NCBI RefSeq assembly: GCF_001552635.1
Contig: NZ_BCRO01000062.1
Span: 1-64,000, forward strand
Direction: 5' to 3'
Length of the DNA: 64,000 nucleotides
From: Actinomadura hibisca NBRC 15177
GTDB taxonomy: Bacteria; Actinomycetota; Actinomycetes; Streptosporangiales; Streptosporangiaceae
A program made the translations under genes and the position numbers. The notes below the pieces were generated by a model. The model had not been told where the DNA came from, made no database searches, and worked only from the letters and a program-made list of their open reading frames with translations. This document shows positions 8,499-17,140 of this stretch, piece by piece; the first letter of the stretch is position 1, and each line of letters opens with the position of its first letter.

Positions 8499-11066
8499 AT
8501 GGCCCCCTCCCGCCCCGTCGCCGACTGGCTCACCGACCACGAGACCACCTGCCGCCGGCAGGCCCAGCGCTGGATGCACGACCGCTGGCCCGTGCCGGTG
8601 TCGCTGCTGCACGTGTTGTGGCCCGACCCGGCGTGGCAGGCGGTGCTGCGCGGCACGATCGTCACCGCGCCGGGCCTGCCGGGCGCGCCGCTGAAGGAGA
8701 TCGTCGCCGACGGCGCGCACGTGCACACCCCCGACGGCGTCGCGCACGTCGCGACCGCCCACCTGGTGTGGCCGCGCGCCCGGGACCTCCCCGAGGAGAT
8801 CCAGAAGTTCGCCGCCGAGCTGGGCTACCAGGACTCCCTCGCCCAGTTCGCCAGCACCTATCCCGCCCGGACCAACCACCAGTACAAGCGGCGGTCGGAG
8901 TTCGACTGGGAGCGGTACCGGCGGCTCGACGTGGGCCTGGCCTCCGTCGGCCCCGAGACCGCCGACCGGATCGACGCCCCCGGCCACCCGGCCGAGCAGG
9001 CGGTGCGCGTCCGCGTCTACCGGCACCCGGAGCTGGGGGAGCGGCAGGTCATCGCGCTGCTGGCCGACACCGACGCGGCGGGCATGGACCTGGACGCCGC
9101 CGACGTCGGCTGCGCCCCGCCCGAGACAGGCCCTCCTGTCGCCGCCGCCACGCGTTACGCGCTGCTCGGCTACCCCGCCTGGGCGCTGGTGCACGACCCC
9201 GCCTCCAAGGTGGCGCTCGACGGCCACCGGGCGCTGAACGAGGCGCGCCGCACCGCCCTCACCGACCCCAAGGGCGCGCTGCGGCGGCTCCAGCGCTACG
9301 CCGAGACGAGCCTGCCCGCCGGGCACGCCCCCGCGTTCTGGTGGGAGGCGTCCAAGCGCGTCTTCTTCCCCACCCACTACTACTGGGACGACCACTGCGA
9401 GGGCGCCAAGCAGAGCCGCATCGCGTCGCGGGAAGCCTGCCGTCCCACCGGGCTGCTCGCCGACCTCGACCTCTGGTACGCGCTGGCCCGCGACGAGCAC
9501 GCCGACCTCGTCGAGTGCTGCACGGCGCTGGCCCGGCGCGACGGCCCCGAGGCGGCGCACGACGCGTTCCGGGAGGTGGCGCTGCGCCGGATGTGGGGCG
9601 CGGTGCCGTTCAAGGAGCTGCGCGCGTTCGCCGAGGCGGCGGGCCGGGCCGGCGTCGGGCAGGACGCGCTGGACCTGGGCTTCCACGCCCGGCACCACGG
9701 CGAGGTGTTCCTGATCGCCGACGCCACGCTCAAGGCGCGGCGCAAGGCGTTCGTGCGGCTGGCGCAGACCGACGACGTGAGCCTGCGCATCCTGTTCGGC
9801 GACCCGTACCAGCTCATGGTGCTGGCCCGCACGGGCGTGCTCGCCTCGCTGCTGAAGGACGCGCAGGTCGTCGCGCGGCTGCGGGACGGGGTGTTGTGGC
9901 CCGGCTCCACACCCTCCGAATGGCTGGACCGCCATTACAGCGAGAACCTGCGGTCGGTCGAGGTGCACGCGGCCTGCCTCGACCTGCTGGCCTTCCTCGC
10001 GCCCACCCTCGTCGAGGACGGGCGCGGCATCGACCTGCGCGGCCCCAGCGCGCTGAACGCGCTGGACGTCGCCTGCGAACACGGCATCCCGCTGTCGCAT
10101 CCGGTGCGGGAAGTGAACCTCGCGACCTGGCTCCGGAGCAAGCCCGACGTGCGCCGCCCCCTGACGCACGTGGCGTCCGACCCGCGCTGCCGCGAAGCGC
10201 TCCTGCACTCCATCAAGAACTTCGAGGACGCACACCGCCTCCTGGATTTCCCGGCCCTCGCCCCCTTGGTCGCCGAAGCACACCCAGAATTGGCCGACAG
10301 CGTGGGCAGCCCCTCCGACGCGGCACTACGCCAAGCACTGGAATGCTTCGGCGTCGTATCAAGGACCCTTCCCGACGACCGGATCTCCACCCTGCGATCC
10401 ATGCGAGCGGCGGCGGCCCGGCTCCGCAACGAGGACGCCGAGCCCTCCGCCACCCCCGCCGTGCACTGGGCACTACTGGCCGACAACCTGGGCGCGCTGG
10501 CCGTCCGCGCCGCGTCCCCCGCCACCCCCGACGCCGAGCGGGCAACCCTGACGGAATTCCTGGAGCAGTGGGCGGAGATCCCGCTGCTCACCGACGGCTG
10601 GCGCTGCGGAACCGAGCCCGGCGACGATGCCGTCCCGCTCTACGAATGGGAGGGCGAGACCTGGTACGCGCACCGCACTGACACCGACCCGGGCTGGGGC
10701 ACCCCCGAACGCCTCACGGCCTTCACCCGCGCCCTCGCCGCAAACGGCCCGCTGCGCTGGAACAAGAACGCCCAGGAGGAGGCCGCCCGCCTCGACCTGG
10801 GCGACGCGCCCGAACCCACCGCCACGCTGCTGCTCGGCGGCCTGCCGAGCCTCACCGCAGACGGCGGCCTGCCCGCCGACCAGCGCAAAGCCCTGAAACT
10901 CAAGACCGACGGCGTCAACACCGCGCGCCGCCGCCTGGCCGCACTCGACGCCCCGACCCGCCTGCGGCTGTGCGCGGCCGTCCCGCCGCCCGACCCGGCC
11001 TCCTGGTGGGGCCGCGACGGCTGGACGGGCGCGGCCGACCGCGTCGCCGCCCGGCTGGTCAGCTGA
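8499..11066 (+). CDS. Large conserved hypothetical protein (DUF4132-like?)
   Basis: An 855-aa soluble protein with no signal peptide or transmembrane segment. The N-terminal third has a WLTDHETTCRRQAQRWM helix, then WPDPAWQAVLRG and LVWPRARDLPEEIQKFAAELGY. These faintly recall the DUF4132/MolR-like family of large actinobacterial proteins, but I cannot confirm the assignment. The rest is helical with alternating Arg/Leu and acidic residues. AGG at 8488-8490 precedes the ATG. Between about 10.1 and 10.5 kb the codons become richer in A-ending triplets than the surrounding gene. Its 3' end overlaps the convergent ABC-F gene by 8 bp. Confidence 0.7.
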   Translation: MAPSRPVADWLTDHETTCRRQAQRWMHDRWPVPVSLLHVLWPDPAWQAVLRGTIVTAPGLPGAPLKEIVADGAHVHTPDGVAHVATAHLVWPRARDLPEEIQKFAAELGYQDSLAQFASTYPARTNHQYKRRSEFDWERYRRLDVGLASVGPETADRIDAPGHPAEQAVRVRVYRHPELGERQVIALLADTDAAGMDLDAADVGCAPPETGPPVAAATRYALLGYPAWALVHDPASKVALDGHRALNEARRTALTDPKGALRRLQRYAETSLPAGHAPAFWWEASKRVFFPTHYYWDDHCEGAKQSRIASREACRPTGLLADLDLWYALARDEHADLVECCTALARRDGPEAAHDAFREVALRRMWGAVPFKELRAFAEAAGRAGVGQDALDLGFHARHHGEVFLIADATLKARRKAFVRLAQTDDVSLRILFGDPYQLMVLARTGVLASLLKDAQVVARLRDGVLWPGSTPSEWLDRHYSENLRSVEVHAACLDLLAFLAPTLVEDGRGIDLRGPSALNALDVACEHGIPLSHPVREVNLATWLRSKPDVRRPLTHVASDPRCREALLHSIKNFEDAHRLLDFPALAPLVAEAHPELADSVGSPSDAALRQALECFGVVSRTLPDDRISTLRSMRAAAARLRNEDAEPSATPAVHWALLADNLGALAVRAASPATPDAERATLTEFLEQWAEIPLLTDGWRCGTEPGDDAVPLYEWEGETWYAHRTDTDPGWGTPERLTAFTRALAANGPLRWNKNAQEEAARLDLGDAPEPTATLLLGGLPSLTADGGLPADQRKALKLKTDGVNTARRRLAALDAPTRLRLCAAVPPPDPASWWGRDGWTGAADRVAARLVS

Positions 11067-12702
11067 GCGCCGAGTCCACGACCCGCCCGGCGGCGACGCG
11101 CAGCCGCCGGGTGGTGTGGACCGCCTCCAGCATGCGCCGGTCGTGGGTGACCAGGAGCAGCGTGCCGGTGTAGGAGTCGAGCGCCGACTCCAGCTGCTCG
11201 ATGGCGGGCAGGTCCAGATGGTTGGTGGGCTCGTCGAGCACCAGCAGGTTGACGCCCCGGGCCTGCAACAACGCCAGCGCGGCCCGCGTGCGCTCACCGG
11301 GCGACAACGTCGCGGCGGGCCGCAGCACGTGATCGGCGCGCAGCCCGAACTTGGCCAGCAGGGTCCGGGCATCCGCCGGAAGCAGGTCGGCCGCCGCACT
11401 GAAAGCGTCCAGCAGCGGCTCATCCCCGAGAAAGAGCCCCCGAGCCTGATCGACCTCACCCACGACCACACCAGCCCCAAGCGCCCCGTCCCCTCCGTCC
11501 AAGGGAACCCGCCCCAGCAACGCCCCCAACAGCGTGGTCTTACCAGCCCCGTTAGCGCCGGTGATGGCGACCCGCTCGGCCCACCCGATCTCCAGGTCCA
11601 CCGGCCCCAGCGTGAACGACCCGCGCCGCACCACCGCGTCCCGCAGCGTCGCCACCACCGCGCCCGAGCGGGGCGCGGCGGCGATCTCCATCCGCAACTC
11701 CCACTCCTTGCGCGGCTCGGCCACCACCTCCAGCCGCTCGATGGCCTTCTCGGTCTGCCGCGCCTTGGCGGCCTGCTTCTCGCTGGCCTCCGACCGGAAC
11801 TTGCGGCCGATCTTGTCGTTGTCCCCGGCCTTCCGGCGGGCGTTCTTGACGCCCTTGTCCATCCACGACCGCTGCATCCGGCCCCGGTCCTGCAAGGTGG
11901 ACAGCTTGTCGGCGTACTCCTCGTAGTCGGCGCGCGCGTGCCGCCGGGCGACCTCGCGCTCAGCCAGATAAGCCGCGTAGCCGCCGCCGTAATGATTGAT
12001 CTGCCCCTGAGCGAGATCAAGCTCCAGCACTCGCGTCACGGTCCGTGTCAGGAACTCCCGGTCGTGGCTGACCACAACAACCCCGGCCCGCAACCCGGCG
12101 ACGAACCGCTCCAGCCGCTCCAGCCCGTCGAGGTCCAGGTCGTTGGTGGGCTCGTCCAGCAGGAAGACGTCGTACCGGCTCAGCAGCAGCGACGCGAGCC
12201 CGGCCCGCGCGGCCTGCCCGCCCGACAACGACGTCATGGGCTGCTGGAGATCGACCGCGAGCCCCAGTTCGTCGGCGACCTCCCCGGCCCGCTCCTCAAG
12301 ATCGGCCCCACCCAGCGCGAGCCACCGCTCCAGAGCCTCGGCATAGGCGTCATCAGCACCCTCAACACCGTCCACAAGCCCCTGAGTAGCGGCGTCCAAT
12401 CGCTCCTGCGCGAGCGCAACCCCAGTACGCCGCCCGAGAAAACCGGCGACGGTCTCCCCAGAACGCCGCTCAGGCTCCTGCGGCAGATACCCGACGACAG
12501 CAGAAGGCGGACTGAGCCGGACACTCCCGGCCTCAGTCGTCCCGACCCCGGCCAGAAGCTTCAACAACGTGGACTTCCCAGCCCCATTGGGCCCGACCAG
12601 TCCGACAACGTCCTCAGGCGCGACAACAAGATCGAGCCCGGAGAACAGGGCACGGTCCCCATGCCCGGCGGCGAGGTCCTTGACGACGAGAGTGGCGCTC
12701 AT
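11059..12702 (-). CDS. ABC-F family ATPase (ribosome-associated)
   Basis: A 547-aa protein with two ABC domains and no membrane segment. Domain 1 has Walker A GPNGAGKSTLL, signature LSGGQAARAGL and Walker B LLDEPTNDLD. Domain 2 has GANGAGKTTLL, the variant signature LSPGERTRAAL and VLDEPTNHLDL. A charged linker (RMQRSWMDKGVKNARRK and what follows) is typical of ABC-F factors that enter the ribosomal E site. Such proteins act in translation or protect against ribosome-targeting antibiotics; which applies here cannot be decided. The ATG at 12702 is 45 bp from the divergent methyltransferase start, so they probably share a promoter region. Confidence 0.92.
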   Translation of the reverse strand: MSATLVVKDLAAGHGDRALFSGLDLVVAPEDVVGLVGPNGAGKSTLLKLLAGVGTTEAGSVRLSPPSAVVGYLPQEPERRSGETVAGFLGRRTGVALAQERLDAATQGLVDGVEGADDAYAEALERWLALGGADLEERAGEVADELGLAVDLQQPMTSLSGGQAARAGLASLLLSRYDVFLLDEPTNDLDLDGLERLERFVAGLRAGVVVVSHDREFLTRTVTRVLELDLAQGQINHYGGGYAAYLAEREVARRHARADYEEYADKLSTLQDRGRMQRSWMDKGVKNARRKAGDNDKIGRKFRSEASEKQAAKARQTEKAIERLEVVAEPRKEWELRMEIAAAPRSGAVVATLRDAVVRRGSFTLGPVDLEIGWAERVAITGANGAGKTTLLGALLGRVPLDGGDGALGAGVVVGEVDQARGLFLGDEPLLDAFSAAADLLPADARTLLAKFGLRADHVLRPAATLSPGERTRAALALLQARGVNLLVLDEPTNHLDLPAIEQLESALDSYTGTLLLVTHDRRMLEAVHTTRRLRVAAGRVVDSALS

Positions 12703-12747
12703 AGGGCCACAACGCTACCGCCCACCTGCGGATAGCCTGAGCGGACC

Positions 12748-13872
12748 ATGGACGATCTGGTGACGCCGCAGGGCACCTTCCGCCTGACCCGCTACCCCCA
12801 GGACCCGCGCGACCGCCTCCGCGCCTGGGACGCCGCCGACGAGTACGCCCTACGGCACCTGGCCGAAACCGACATCTCCGGCACCACGGTGATCGTCGGC
12901 GACCGCTGGGGAGCCCTGACGACGGCCCTGGCGGCCCACACCCCCACTCAGATCACCGACTCCTACCTGGCCCAACAGGCAACAACCCGCAACCTGAAAA
13001 CCGCAGGCACAACCGCAACCACCCTCCTGACCACCCAAGACGAGCCCCCCACCCGCATAGACACCCTCCTGGTCCGCGTCCCCAAAAGCCTGGCCCTCCT
13101 GGAAGACCAACTCCGCCGCCTGGCCCCGTCCCTCCACGAGAACAGCACAGTGCTGGGCACCGGCATGGCCAAGGAGATCCACACCTCCACCCTGCGCCTG
13201 TTCGAGGAGATCATCGGCCCGACCCGGACCTCCCTGGCGGCGAAGAAGGCCCGCCTGATCTTCAGCACCCCGGACCCGGCCCTCCCTCACCCCCCAAGCC
13301 CATGGCCGCTGACCTACACGCTGCCCCCCGACGCGGGCCCCATGGCAGCCCGCCCCGTGACCAACCACGCAGGCGTCTTCTCCGCCGACCACCTGGACAT
13401 CGGCACCCGCTTCTTCCTGGAAAACCTGCCGACCGGCGACTACGGCCACATCATCGACCTGGGCTGCGGCAACGGCGTTGTGGGCACCGCAGCAGCCCTA
13501 CTGCACCCCAACGCCGACATCCTCTTCACCGACGAGTCGTTCCAGGCGATCGCCTCGGCCAAAGCGACCTTCGCCGCGAACGCACCCAACAAGGCGACCT
13601 TCCAAGCAGGCGACGCCCTGACGGACGTCCCGCCCCGCTCGGTGGACCTGATCCTGAACAACCCGCCCTTCCACACCCATCAGGCGATGGGCGACGCGAC
13701 GGCCTGGCGCATGTTCACCGGAGCCCGCGACGCCCTGACCAAGGGCGGCGAACTGTGGGTGGTGGGCAACCGCCACCTGGGCTACCACGTGAAACTGCGC
13801 CGCATCTTCGGCAACTGCCGCACCATGGCCTCCAACCCGAAATTCGTCATCCTCCGCGCCATCCGCCGCTGA
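12748..13872 (+). CDS. RlmG/RsmC-like rRNA (guanine-N2)-methyltransferase
   Basis: A 374-aa two-domain methyltransferase of the MTS family: a degenerate N-terminal domain, then a SAM-dependent C-terminal domain with motif I IIDLGCGNGVVGTAA and the N2-guanine methylase motif NNPPFHTHQA, ending GELWVVGNRHLGYHVKLRRIFG. The best match from memory is RlmG (23S rRNA G1835), with RsmC as the alternative. It lies next to an ABC-F factor, so this is a small translation-related locus. The middle of the gene is unusually rich in ACA/GCA/CAA codons compared with flanking genes. ATG start at 12748. Confidence 0.88.
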   Translation: MDDLVTPQGTFRLTRYPQDPRDRLRAWDAADEYALRHLAETDISGTTVIVGDRWGALTTALAAHTPTQITDSYLAQQATTRNLKTAGTTATTLLTTQDEPPTRIDTLLVRVPKSLALLEDQLRRLAPSLHENSTVLGTGMAKEIHTSTLRLFEEIIGPTRTSLAAKKARLIFSTPDPALPHPPSPWPLTYTLPPDAGPMAARPVTNHAGVFSADHLDIGTRFFLENLPTGDYGHIIDLGCGNGVVGTAAALLHPNADILFTDESFQAIASAKATFAANAPNKATFQAGDALTDVPPRSVDLILNNPPFHTHQAMGDATAWRMFTGARDALTKGGELWVVGNRHLGYHVKLRRIFGNCRTMASNPKFVILRAIRR

Positions 13873-13988
13873 CCTCAAAACCCCAGGTCTGTGGAAGGGA
13901 ACTCCAACTTGCGAGAGAACGCAGCCGACGCGATCCCCTATCTTGGCGTGCTGCTTGAGAAACCGGTCAAAGGGCGTCAGAAACGACG

Positions 13989-14017
13989 AAACCCCCAGGT
14001 CGATGACCTGGGGGTTT
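13989..14017 (-). terminator. Terminator downstream of the tRNA genes
   Basis: A perfect 13-bp stem, AAACCCCCAGGTC (13989-14001) with GACCTGGGGGTTT (14005-14017), closed by a 3-nt loop, immediately 3' of tRNA-Val on the minus strand and ending in the T-containing side of the stem. Confidence 0.8.
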
Positions 14018-14024
14018 CCTATGA

Positions 14025-14099
14025 TGGTGGGCGATACTGGGATTGAACCAGTGACCTCTACCGTGTCAAGGTAGCGCTCTCCCACTGAGCTAATCGCCC
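14025..14099 (-). tRNA. tRNA-Val (GAC)
   Basis: The reverse strand folds as a canonical cloverleaf beginning GGGCGATTAGCTCAG. The anticodon stem CTACC/GGTAG encloses TTGACAC, giving anticodon GAC. The T arm contains GGTTCAATCCC, and CCA is encoded at 14025-14027. It is last in a run of three minus-strand tRNAs (Gly, Cys, Val), probably one transcript. Confidence 0.95.
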
Positions 14100-14132
14100 G
14101 TGACGTCGCCCCGTCAGGGGGTTCGCACGTTG

Positions 14133-14203
14133 AGGTGGAGACGGGATTTGAACCCGTGTACACGGCTTTGCAGGCCGTTGCCTCGCCTCTCGGCCACTCC
14201 ACC
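14133..14203 (-). tRNA. tRNA-Cys (GCA)
   Basis: Reverse-strand cloverleaf starting GGTGGAGTGGCCGAG. The anticodon loop CTGCAAA within GGC/GCC-paired arms gives GCA. The T arm has GGTTCAAATCC, and the discriminator base is U, as expected for tRNA-Cys. No encoded CCA. Confidence 0.95.
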
Positions 14204-14241
14204 GAGCGAGACCTTTGCTGCAAAGCCTGAAGGCCCCTCAG

Positions 14242-14313
14242 AGCGGAAGACGGGATTTGAACCCGCGACCCTCACCTTGGCAAGGTGATGCTCTACCACT
14301 GAGCCACTTCCGC
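14242..14313 (-). tRNA. tRNA-Gly (GCC)
   Basis: Reverse-strand cloverleaf starting GCGGAAGTGGCTCAG. The anticodon arm CACC-TTGCCAA-GGTG gives GCC. The T arm has GGTTCAAATCC, and the discriminator is U. It is first of the three-tRNA cluster; its promoter should lie in 14314-14496, which has no other gene. Confidence 0.95.
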
Positions 14314-14496
14314 GTGCCCTCCGCGCTGTCCCGGCCCTTCCGGGCGGTCCCTCGCGGCGACAGGGAAAACACTAGCGCGAGAACGCCGGGTGGCCAAACC
14401 GGGTTTCGGCGCGTGGGGCGAGTCGGCGTGTTTGCGCTGGTCTGCCGGGCGGAGGCTTCGACGGCGGTCGAAACGTCGGCCGTCTAGGGTCGGGGC

Positions 14497-15201
14497 ATGT
14501 CCGACACCTACCGGGCGGATTTCGCGCCGGTCGCCGCGCTGCTGGCCGACCGGGCGCGCGCCGCGATGCTCACCGCGCTGATGGACGGCCGCCCGCTGGC
14601 CGCCGGGGAACTGGCCCGGGTCGCCGGGATCAGCGCGCAGACCGCCAGCTCCCACCTGGGCAAGCTCCTGGACGGCGGCCTGCTCGCCGTCGTCCGGCAG
14701 GGGCGGCACCGCTACTACCGGCTGGCCGGGCCCGAGATCGCCGAGGTCGTCGAGGCGCTGATGCGCGTCAGCCCGCCCGTCCCGGTGCGCAGCCTGCGCC
14801 AGTCGGGCGAGGCCCGGCGGCTGCGCGCCGCGCGCACCTGCTACGACCACCTCGCGGGCGCGGTCGGGGTCGCGCTGTGCGCGGCCCTGCTGGACCAGGG
14901 GCTGATCGAGGAGGACGGCGACCGGTACGCCGTGACCAGCAAGGGGGAAGAGGTCCTGGGTGAGCTGGGTGTTCCGATCGCTGACCTGCGCAAAGGGCGG
15001 CGCAAGTTCGCCGGGCCCTGCCTGGACTGGACCGAGCGCGCCCCTCACCTCAGCGGCGCGCTGGGCGCGGCGCTGACCGGCCGGATGATCGAGCTGGGCT
15101 GGTTCGAGCGCGGCGGCGGCAGGCGCGGCCTGGTCCTCACCGACGCGGGGCTGCGCGGCCTCGCCGACGCGTTCGGCTGTATCCCCGCCCCGGCCGCCTG
15201 A
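14497..15201 (+). CDS. ArsR-type winged-helix regulator
   Basis: A 234-aa protein with an N-terminal ArsR winged HTH (ARAAMLTALMDG ... AGELARVAGISAQTASSHLG, wing VVRQGRHRYYRL). It has a longer C-terminal domain carrying RTCYDHLAGAVGVAL, a His/Cys-containing motif common in an actinobacterial ArsR subfamily, and a second wHTH-like segment. Possible sensing residues are Cys and His in CYDH; the ligand is unknown. It is transcribed away from the tRNA cluster and toward the pab genes, 31 bp before pabB, so it may be cotranscribed with them or just adjacent. Confidence 0.85.
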   Translation: MSDTYRADFAPVAALLADRARAAMLTALMDGRPLAAGELARVAGISAQTASSHLGKLLDGGLLAVVRQGRHRYYRLAGPEIAEVVEALMRVSPPVPVRSLRQSGEARRLRAARTCYDHLAGAVGVALCAALLDQGLIEEDGDRYAVTSKGEEVLGELGVPIADLRKGRRKFAGPCLDWTERAPHLSGALGAALTGRMIELGWFERGGGRRGLVLTDAGLRGLADAFGCIPAPAA

Positions 15202-15232
15202 CCGGCCCCGGGCAGGCGGCACACTGGACGGC

Positions 15233-16273
15233 ATGAACGAGCCGTTCGCGCACGTCGGCGGGATGCTGGCCACCGGCCTCGCCGACGTCACCAGCGACCC
15301 CGCGGCGCTGGACTCGCGCGGCTGGTGGGCCGTCCTGGTCACCTACGAGGGCAAGGTGACCTGCGCGCGGTTCGAGCACGTGCGGCCCGCCCCGCACCCC
15401 GACGGCCCCTGGAGCGCCCCGGGGGAGTGGGACACCTCCCTGGACGAGGCCGCCTACGTGCGCGGCGTCGAGCGCATCCGCGCCGCCATCGCCGACGGCG
15501 TCGTCTACCAGGCCAACCTGTGCCGCATCCTGTCCGCCCCGCTCGGGCGGCACGCCGACATCGCGGGCCTGGGCGCCCGCCTCGCCCGAGGCAACCCCGC
15601 GCCCTACGCGATGACGCTGCGGCTGCCCGGCGTCGAGATCGCCTCGGCGTCCCCGGAGCTGTACCTGTCGCGCGACGGCGACGTGGTGGAGTCGCGCCCC
15701 ATCAAGGGCACCGGCCGCACCGCCGCCGACCTGCTGCCCAAGGACCACGCCGAGAACGTCATGATCGTGGATCTGGTCCGCAACGACCTGGGGCGCGTCG
15801 CGGCCACCGGCTCGGTCGTCGTGCCGGACCTGTGCGCGGTCGAACCCCACCCCGGCCTGGTGCACCTCGTCTCGACGGTCCGCGCCCGGCTCGCGCCCGC
15901 GCAGGGCTGGCCGGAGCTGCTGGCGGCGACGTTTCCTCCCGGTTCGGTGACCGGTGCGCCCAAGTCCAGCGCCCTGACCTTGCTCGATGAACTCGAACCG
16001 GTCCCGCGCGGCCCGTACTGTGGGGCCATCGGCTGGGTGGACGCGGACTCCCGGCGCGGCGCCCTGGCGGTCGGCATCCGGACCTTCTGGGCCGAGCACC
16101 GCCGACTGCTGTTCGGCGCGGGCGCCGGCATCACCTGGGGGTCCGATCCGCTCCGCGAATGGCACGAGACCGGGCTGAAGGCGGCCCGGCTTTTGGAGGT
16201 GGCTTCCGGTGGCGGCGGCGCAGGACAAGGCGCAGGGCAAGGTGTGGGTCAACGGCGAACTGCTCGACCCTGA
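15233..16273 (+). CDS. pabB: Aminodeoxychorismate synthase component I (PabB-like)
   Basis: A 346-aa chorismate-binding enzyme for p-aminobenzoate and hence folate. The catalytic half is complete: YVRGVERIRAAIADGVVYQANL, ASASPELYL, SRPIKGTGRT with Lys158 in PIKGT (the nucleophile characteristic of ADC synthase; anthranilate synthases have PIAGT), HAENVMIVDLVRNDLGR, and PGSVTGAPK. It lacks most of the N-terminal 100 or so residues of full-length PabB, a short form common in actinomycetes. Its last 65 bp overlap the pabC-like gene. The glutamine amidotransferase subunit is not in this window. Confidence 0.9.
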   Translation: MNEPFAHVGGMLATGLADVTSDPAALDSRGWWAVLVTYEGKVTCARFEHVRPAPHPDGPWSAPGEWDTSLDEAAYVRGVERIRAAIADGVVYQANLCRILSAPLGRHADIAGLGARLARGNPAPYAMTLRLPGVEIASASPELYLSRDGDVVESRPIKGTGRTAADLLPKDHAENVMIVDLVRNDLGRVAATGSVVVPDLCAVEPHPGLVHLVSTVRARLAPAQGWPELLAATFPPGSVTGAPKSSALTLLDELEPVPRGPYCGAIGWVDADSRRGALAVGIRTFWAEHRRLLFGAGAGITWGSDPLREWHETGLKAARLLEVASGGGGAGQGAGQGVGQRRTARP

Positions 16274-17060
16274 GCACGCGACGGTGTCGGTGTTCGACCA
16301 CGGCGTGATCGTGGGCGACGGCGTCTTCGAGACGGTGAAGGCGACCGGCGGCGAACCGTTCGCGCTCACCCGGCACCTGCGGCGGCTCGCCCGCTCGGCG
16401 GCCGGGCTCGGGATCGCCGCCCCCGACGAGGACGCGATCGCGCACGGCGTGCTGGAGGTGCTGGCCGCCGCGCCCAGGTGGCCGCTGGCCCGCGTCCGCA
16501 TCACCTACACCAGCGGCGTCGGCCCGCTCGGCTCCGACCGGGGCCGCCAGGGCGGCACCGCCGTGGTCGCCGTCGCCGAGCAGACCCCGTTCCCGCCCAC
16601 CGGCGACGTCACCGTCGTGCCGTGGCCGCGCAACGAGCGCGGCGCGCTCAGCGGCCTGAAGACCACCTCCTACGCCGACAACGCGCTCGCGCTGGCCTAC
16701 GCCAAGGAGCGCGGCGGCGGCGAGGCCATCTTCGGCAACCTCGCCGGGAACCTGTGCGAGGGCACCGGCAGCAACGTGTTCCTGGTGCTCGACGGCCGCC
16801 TGGTCACGCCCACGCTGGCGTCGGGCTGCCTGGCAGGCGTCACCCGCGCGCTGGTGCTGGAGTGGTTCGGCGCCGAGGAGCGCGACGTGCCGCTCGGCGA
16901 GCTGTACCGGGCCGAGGAGGCGTTCCTGACCTCCACCACCCGCGACGTGCAGCCCATCGCGACCGTCGACCAGACCGTGCTGCCGGCCGCGCCCGGCCCG
17001 GTCACCGCCAAGGCCATGGAGGTCTTCGCGGCCCGCTCGGCCGAGCTGATGGACCCCTGA
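16209..17060 (+). CDS. pabC: Class IV aminotransferase / aminodeoxychorismate lyase (PabC-like)
   Basis: A 283-aa PLP enzyme of fold type IV. The signatures are VWVNGELLDPEHATVSVFDH, the PLP lysine in GLKTTSYADN (Lys151), and FGNLAGNLCEGTGSNVFLV. Adjacency to pabB indicates release of p-aminobenzoate plus pyruvate from aminodeoxychorismate. A branched-chain or D-amino-acid aminotransferase is the alternative by sequence alone. The start is GTG at 16209, with GGAGG at 16195-16199 inside the pabB coding region, so the two are translationally coupled with a 65-bp overlap. Confidence 0.88.
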   Translation: MAAAQDKAQGKVWVNGELLDPEHATVSVFDHGVIVGDGVFETVKATGGEPFALTRHLRRLARSAAGLGIAAPDEDAIAHGVLEVLAAAPRWPLARVRITYTSGVGPLGSDRGRQGGTAVVAVAEQTPFPPTGDVTVVPWPRNERGALSGLKTTSYADNALALAYAKERGGGEAIFGNLAGNLCEGTGSNVFLVLDGRLVTPTLASGCLAGVTRALVLEWFGAEERDVPLGELYRAEEAFLTSTTRDVQPIATVDQTVLPAAPGPVTAKAMEVFAARSAELMDP

Positions 17061-17140
17061 TCGCAGGCCCGCACCCCGGAAGGTCTTTACGGGCCCCGTC
17101 TCGTGGGTCACGTTAGCGGTGATGCTCCTAGGAGGTCACC

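Noticed and set aside
14100-14487. Short frames across the tRNA cluster
   Set aside because: They run through clear cloverleaf structures; the tRNAs explain the sequence.
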